Assembly (NCBI GenBank): GCA_051877215.1
Contig: JBJEIR010000173.1
Coordinates: 1 to 7,792, forward strand
Length of the DNA stretch: 7,792 bases
Reading direction: 5' to 3'
DNA from: RGIG1959 sp051877215
Lineage (GTDB): Bacteria > Bacillota > Clostridia > Oscillospirales > Acutalibacteraceae
The translations under genes and the position numbers were made by a program. Positions 4,467-7,792 of this stretch are shown in pieces. The stretch's first letter is position 1. Every line of letters starts with the position of its first letter. The notes below the pieces were generated by a model. That model had not been told where the DNA came from. It saw nothing but the letters and a program-made list of their open reading frames with translations, and did not search any database.

Positions 4467-7400
4467 AACCGGGAATTCACCGCGTAATGGTGATCGGCTC
4501 CGGCCCGATCGTTATCGGACAGGCCGCCGAATTTGACTACGCCGGCACGCAGGCGTGCCGTGCGCTGAAGGAAGAAGGCTTGGAGGTCGTTCTTGTCAAC
4601 TCCAACCCGGCGACGATCATGACCGATCAGGCCATCGCCGATAAAATATATATTGAGCCGCTGACGCTCGATACCATCAAGCGTATTATCGAAAAGGAAA
4701 AGCCGGACAGCTTGCTGTCGACGCTCGGCGGTCAGACCGGCCTGACGCTGTCCATGCAGCTTGCCAAGGAGGGCTTCCTCGCGTCGCACGGGGTGCAGCT
4801 GCTCGGCGCCGATCCCGTGACCATTGACAAGGCGGAGGATCGCCAGCTGTTCAAGGACACGATGGAGGCAATCGGTCAGCCGGTCATCCCCTCCAAGGTG
4901 GTCAACACCGTCGAGGATGCGCTCGCTTTTGCCGAAGAGATCGGCTATCCCGTCATTGTGCGCCCTGCGTTTACGCTCGGCGGCAGCGGCGGCGGCATCG
5001 CGGAGGATGAGGAGCAGCTTCACGAAATCGCATTAAACGGCCTGCGTCTCTCTCCGATTACGCAGGTGCTCATCGAAAAATGTATTTCCGGCTGGAAAGA
5101 GATCGAGTTTGAGGTCATGCGCGACAGCGTCGGCAATGTCATCACGGTGTGCAGCATGGAAAACTTTGATCCCGTCGGTGTGCATACGGGGGACAGTATC
5201 GTCATTGCACCGGCGGTGACGCTTGCGGATAAAGAGTATCAGATGCTGCGCTCGGCGGCGCTGGCGATCATCTCCGAATTAAAGGTGGAGGGCGGCTGCA
5301 ACTGTCAGTTTGCGCTGCATCCCGACAGCTTTGAATATGCGGTGATCGAGGTCAATCCGCGTGTGTCCCGCTCTTCGGCGCTTGCGTCGAAGGCGACGGG
5401 ATATCCCATTGCGAAGGTGGCGGCGAAGATCGCCGTCGGCTACACGCTTTCGGAAATTCGCAATGCGGTCACCCACACGACCTATGCCTGCTTTGAGCCG
5501 GCTCTTGACTATGTAGTGGTCAAAATGCCGAAATGGCCGTTTGATAAATTTGTATATGCCAAGCGCACGCTCGGCACACAGATGAAGGCGACGGGAGAGG
5601 TGATGGCCATCGGCCAAACCTTTGAAGAAGCGCTGATGAAGGCGGTGCGCGGCGCGGAGATTTCTCACAGTTCTTTGAATTCTCCGAAGCTCAAGGAGCT
5701 GTCCGATGCGGAGATCCGCTCCAAGCTGACCTGCTGCGACGACGAGCGCCTGTTTACGGTTTATGAGGCGCTGCGGCGCGGCGTGACCGTGGACTATATC
5801 CATGAGATCACCAAGATCGACGAGTGGTTCTTGCACAAGCTGTGCCGCCTTGTGGAGATGGACCGCGAGCTTGAAAAGGGAAACCTGACCGATGAGCTGT
5901 ATTTGCGGGCGAAAAGGATGGGCTATCCCGACAAGGTCATTCGGGAGCTGTCCGGCTGTGAGATTGCCCACCCGCGGTATGCTTCGTATAAAATGGTGGA
6001 TACCTGCGCCGCAGAATTTGCCGCACAGACGCCGTATTTCTACTCGTCCTTTGACGAGGAAAATGAAGCCGCCGAATTTATTGAAGAAAAAGGCTCCGAT
6101 AAAAAGACCGTTATCGTTTTCGGCTCCGGCCCCATTCGCATCGGACAGGGCATTGAATTTGATTATGCTTCGGTTCACTGTGTATGGGCGCTCAAAAAGG
6201 CGGGCTTTGAAGTGGTTATTGTCAATAATAATCCCGAAACGGTTTCAACCGATTTCGACACCGCCGACCGCCTGTATTTTGAGCCGCTGACCAACGAGGA
6301 TGTCATGAGTATCATTGCGACCGAAAAGCCGTACGGAGTGGTGGTCGCGTTCGGCGGACAGACGGCGATCAAGCTGACCAATTATCTCTCTGACCACGGA
6401 ATCAACATCATCGGCACTTCGGCGGACAGCATCGACCGCGCGGAGGATCGCGAGCGCTTTGAGCAGCTGCTGGAGGAGCTGAATATCCACCGTCCGCAGG
6501 GCTTTACCGTGATGACCACCGAAGAAGCGCTTGCGGTGGCGGAGCGCATCGGCTACCCCGTGCTCATGCGTCCCTCTTATGTGCTCGGCGGTCAGAATAT
6601 GATCATCGCGTTCAACGAGGCGGATATCCGCGAATATATGGCGATCATTTTGGCACAGGAGATCGAAAATCCCATCCTCATCGACAAATATCTGATGGGA
6701 ATGGAGCTGGAAATTGATGCGATTTGCGACGGGGAGGATATCCTGATCCCCGGTATCATGCAGCATATCGAGCGCTCGGGAATTCATTCGGGCGATTCCA
6801 TCGCCGTTTATCCCGCGTGGAAGATCGAGGATCATATGATCGAAAAGATCATCGACTGCTCGCGCCGTTTGGCGGTTTCTCTGAACACGCGCGGCCTTGT
6901 CAATATCCAGTATCTTATCTACGAGAACGAACTGTATGTCATCGAGGTCAACCCGCGCTCTTCGCGGACGATCCCGTATATCAGCAAGGTGACGGGGGTC
7001 CCGATGGTCGATTTGGCGACCCGTACCATGCTCGGAGAAAAGCTCGCCGATCTGGGATACGGAACGGGACTTTACCCGAGCTCGCCGTATGTGGCTGTCA
7101 AAGTGCCGGTCTTCTCCTTTGAGAAGCTGACCAATGTGGATACCAATCTCGGCCCGGAGATGAAATCGACGGGCGAGGTGCTGGGGCTTGCCAACACCTT
7201 GGACGAAGCGCTGTTCAAAGGGCTGCTGGCGGCGGGCTACCGTATGCGGAAAAAGGGCGGCGTCTTTTTCACCGTGCGCAACAGCGATAAACAGGAGATC
7301 GGCGATGTGGCGAAGAAATTTGCCGATCTCGGCTTCAAGCTGTATGCCACAAAGGGCACGGCGGCGGTGATCGAGGCGGAGGGCCTTTCGGTCAACCTCG

Positions 7401-7792
7401 TCTATAAAATCCATGAATCGGATAACAATCCGCTGACGCTTCTCGAAAGCGGCGCGGTGGATTATATCGTATCCACCTCGGCAAAGGGAAGAATCCCCAC
7501 GAGAGACAGCGTGAAGATCCGCCGCAAGGCAGTGGAACGCAGTATTCCGTGCCTGACCTCCATCGACACGGCAAACGCAGTCGCCGACAGTCTGCGCGGA
7601 CGCTGGAATGCGAACAACACCGAGCTTGTGGATATCAATCATATGAGGAGCGATAAAATGAAACTGTCCTTTACCAAAATGCACGGCTGCGGCAACGACT
7701 ACATCTATTTCAACTGTATGGATCAGAAGATTGACAACCCCGAAGGACTCAGCCTGCAGCTTTCCGATCGGCACATGGGAATCGGCGGCGAC
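4457..7792 (+). CDS. carB: Carbamoyl phosphate synthase large subunit, open in frame into DapF (1112 codons, runs off window)
   Basis: CarB homology covers about residues 1-1067 (to about 7657), the usual CarB length. Two homologous halves are visible: GSGPIVIGQAAEFDYAGTQ near residue 14 and GSGPIRIGQGIEFDYAS near 557. The first ATP-grasp unit has R129 (AEDRQLF), R169 (RPAFTLGGSGGG) and E298/N300 (IEVNPRVSRSS). The second has R705 (RPSYVLGGQNM) and E830/N832 (IEVNPRSSRT). From about 936 there is an MGS-like allosteric domain (KLYATKGTAAVIEAEG). It makes carbamoyl phosphate from bicarbonate, ammonia and two ATP with CarA. ATG 4457 lies nine bases after AGGAGG (4442-4447) and overlaps carA by 10 bp. 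Oddity: after ELVDINHM there is no stop; the frame continues through RSDK into the first residues of diaminopimelate epimerase and stays open to the edge. This is either a true CarB-DapF fusion or a one-base error near 7655-7658. Confidence 0.93.
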   Translation, partial: MPLKPGIHRVMVIGSGPIVIGQAAEFDYAGTQACRALKEEGLEVVLVNSNPATIMTDQAIADKIYIEPLTLDTIKRIIEKEKPDSLLSTLGGQTGLTLSMQLAKEGFLASHGVQLLGADPVTIDKAEDRQLFKDTMEAIGQPVIPSKVVNTVEDALAFAEEIGYPVIVRPAFTLGGSGGGIAEDEEQLHEIALNGLRLSPITQVLIEKCISGWKEIEFEVMRDSVGNVITVCSMENFDPVGVHTGDSIVIAPAVTLADKEYQMLRSAALAIISELKVEGGCNCQFALHPDSFEYAVIEVNPRVSRSSALASKATGYPIAKVAAKIAVGYTLSEIRNAVTHTTYACFEPALDYVVVKMPKWPFDKFVYAKRTLGTQMKATGEVMAIGQTFEEALMKAVRGAEISHSSLNSPKLKELSDAEIRSKLTCCDDERLFTVYEALRRGVTVDYIHEITKIDEWFLHKLCRLVEMDRELEKGNLTDELYLRAKRMGYPDKVIRELSGCEIAHPRYASYKMVDTCAAEFAAQTPYFYSSFDEENEAAEFIEEKGSDKKTVIVFGSGPIRIGQGIEFDYASVHCVWALKKAGFEVVIVNNNPETVSTDFDTADRLYFEPLTNEDVMSIIATEKPYGVVVAFGGQTAIKLTNYLSDHGINIIGTSADSIDRAEDRERFEQLLEELNIHRPQGFTVMTTEEALAVAERIGYPVLMRPSYVLGGQNMIIAFNEADIREYMAIILAQEIENPILIDKYLMGMELEIDAICDGEDILIPGIMQHIERSGIHSGDSIAVYPAWKIEDHMIEKIIDCSRRLAVSLNTRGLVNIQYLIYENELYVIEVNPRSSRTIPYISKVTGVPMVDLATRTMLGEKLADLGYGTGLYPSSPYVAVKVPVFSFEKLTNVDTNLGPEMKSTGEVLGLANTLDEALFKGLLAAGYRMRKKGGVFFTVRNSDKQEIGDVAKKFADLGFKLYATKGTAAVIEAEGLSVNLVYKIHESDNNPLTLLESGAVDYIVSTSAKGRIPTRDSVKIRRKAVERSIPCLTSIDTANAVADSLRGRWNANNTELVDINHMRSDKMKLSFTKMHGCGNDYIYFNCMDQKIDNPEGLSLQLSDRHMGIGGD
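7645..7650 (+). promoter_or_regulatory. Ribosome binding site for dapF inside the carB reading frame
   Basis: GAGGAG ends seven bases before the ATG at 7658, ideal spacing for initiation. It matters because no stop codon separates carB from dapF: with this site a separate DapF could be made by internal initiation even if carB is translated through the junction. It also hints that the two were once, or still are, separate genes. Confidence 0.6.
7658..7792 (+). CDS. dapF: Diaminopimelate epimerase, N-terminal fragment
   Basis: The first 45 residues are present and the gene leaves the window. FTKMHGCGNDYIYFNC (residues 5-20) corresponds to the family's N-terminal 'KMHGxGNDF' block, with its conserved substrate-contacting Asn, and LSDRHMGIGGD (35-45) to the conserved 'DRxxGIGaDG' block. 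DapF converts LL-diaminopimelate to the meso form used for lysine and peptidoglycan. The first catalytic Cys of the family lies further on and cannot be checked. ATG 7658 has GAGGAG seven bases upstream and is in the same frame as carB, with no stop between. It may therefore be the C-terminal domain of a CarB-DapF fusion, a separately initiated gene, or both. Confidence 0.85.
   Translation, partial: MKLSFTKMHGCGNDYIYFNCMDQKIDNPEGLSLQLSDRHMGIGGD

Noticed and set aside
4490..6180. Repeated GSGPI-IGQ...EFDYA blocks within carB as a recent duplication
   Set aside because: This is the ancient internal duplication common to all CarB proteins; the nucleotide sequences have diverged substantially, so it is not a recent repeat.
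6245..7774. Minus-strand open frame of 509 codons antisense to the carB second half
   Set aside because: It is a codon-bias shadow of carB: no domain motifs, unusual His/Asp/Arg-rich composition, and the plus strand encodes a complete ATP-grasp domain there.

Overview
The window reads as a compact, plus-strand metabolic gene cluster from an anaerobic, moderately GC-rich member of the Clostridia. Placement in an Oscillospirales-like lineage is my inference from gene content, strong AGGAGG-type ribosome sites and protein style; no taxonomic marker gene is present. There are no tRNA or rRNA genes, no CRISPR array and no mobile element. Coding density is very high, and the only gap over 100 bp (2657-2776) is packed with regulatory signals.

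Region 1 (1-2656) is most of a 'split', archaeal-type glutamate synthase operon. It holds the C-terminal end of the FMN/Fe-S synthase core (GltB2-like), a 16-cysteine polyferredoxin of the HycB/NrfC type, a NirB/rubredoxin-reductase-like FAD protein, and a free-standing GXGXG beta-helix subunit (GltB3-like). The class-II glutamine amidotransferase subunit would be expected just upstream, outside the window. The ferredoxin and flavoprotein genes overlap by 4 bp. A GC-rich stem-loop with a T-rich tail lies between the flavoprotein and GltB3.

Region 2 (2630-2776) is a control region. A near-consensus housekeeping promoter (TTGACC, 17 bp, TATAAT) has its -35 box overlapping the gltB3 stop codon. 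A perfect 8-bp-arm dyad lies just upstream of the -35, a second 5-bp-arm dyad overlaps the -35, and two adjacent stem-loops follow in the leader.

Region 3 (2777-7792) starts with an ANTAR-domain RNA-binding regulator whose receiver domain has lost its phospho-acceptor Asp. Next come carA and carB (glutamine-dependent carbamoyl phosphate synthase) and the start of dapF (diaminopimelate epimerase). No stop codon separates carB from dapF: the carB frame runs directly into dapF and stays open to the window edge. This predicts either a CarB-DapF fusion or a one-base sequence error, yet dapF also has its own good ribosome site and ATG.

Taken together, the cluster groups two users of the glutamine amide group, glutamate synthase and carbamoyl phosphate synthase, around an ANTAR regulator of the kind usually tied to nitrogen metabolism. 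It then continues into the diaminopimelate (lysine and peptidoglycan) branch. Shared control by nitrogen status is an inference. The most unusual points are the carB/dapF junction, the stacked dyads at the internal promoter, the degenerate receiver, and the non-standard electron-input module of the glutamate synthase.
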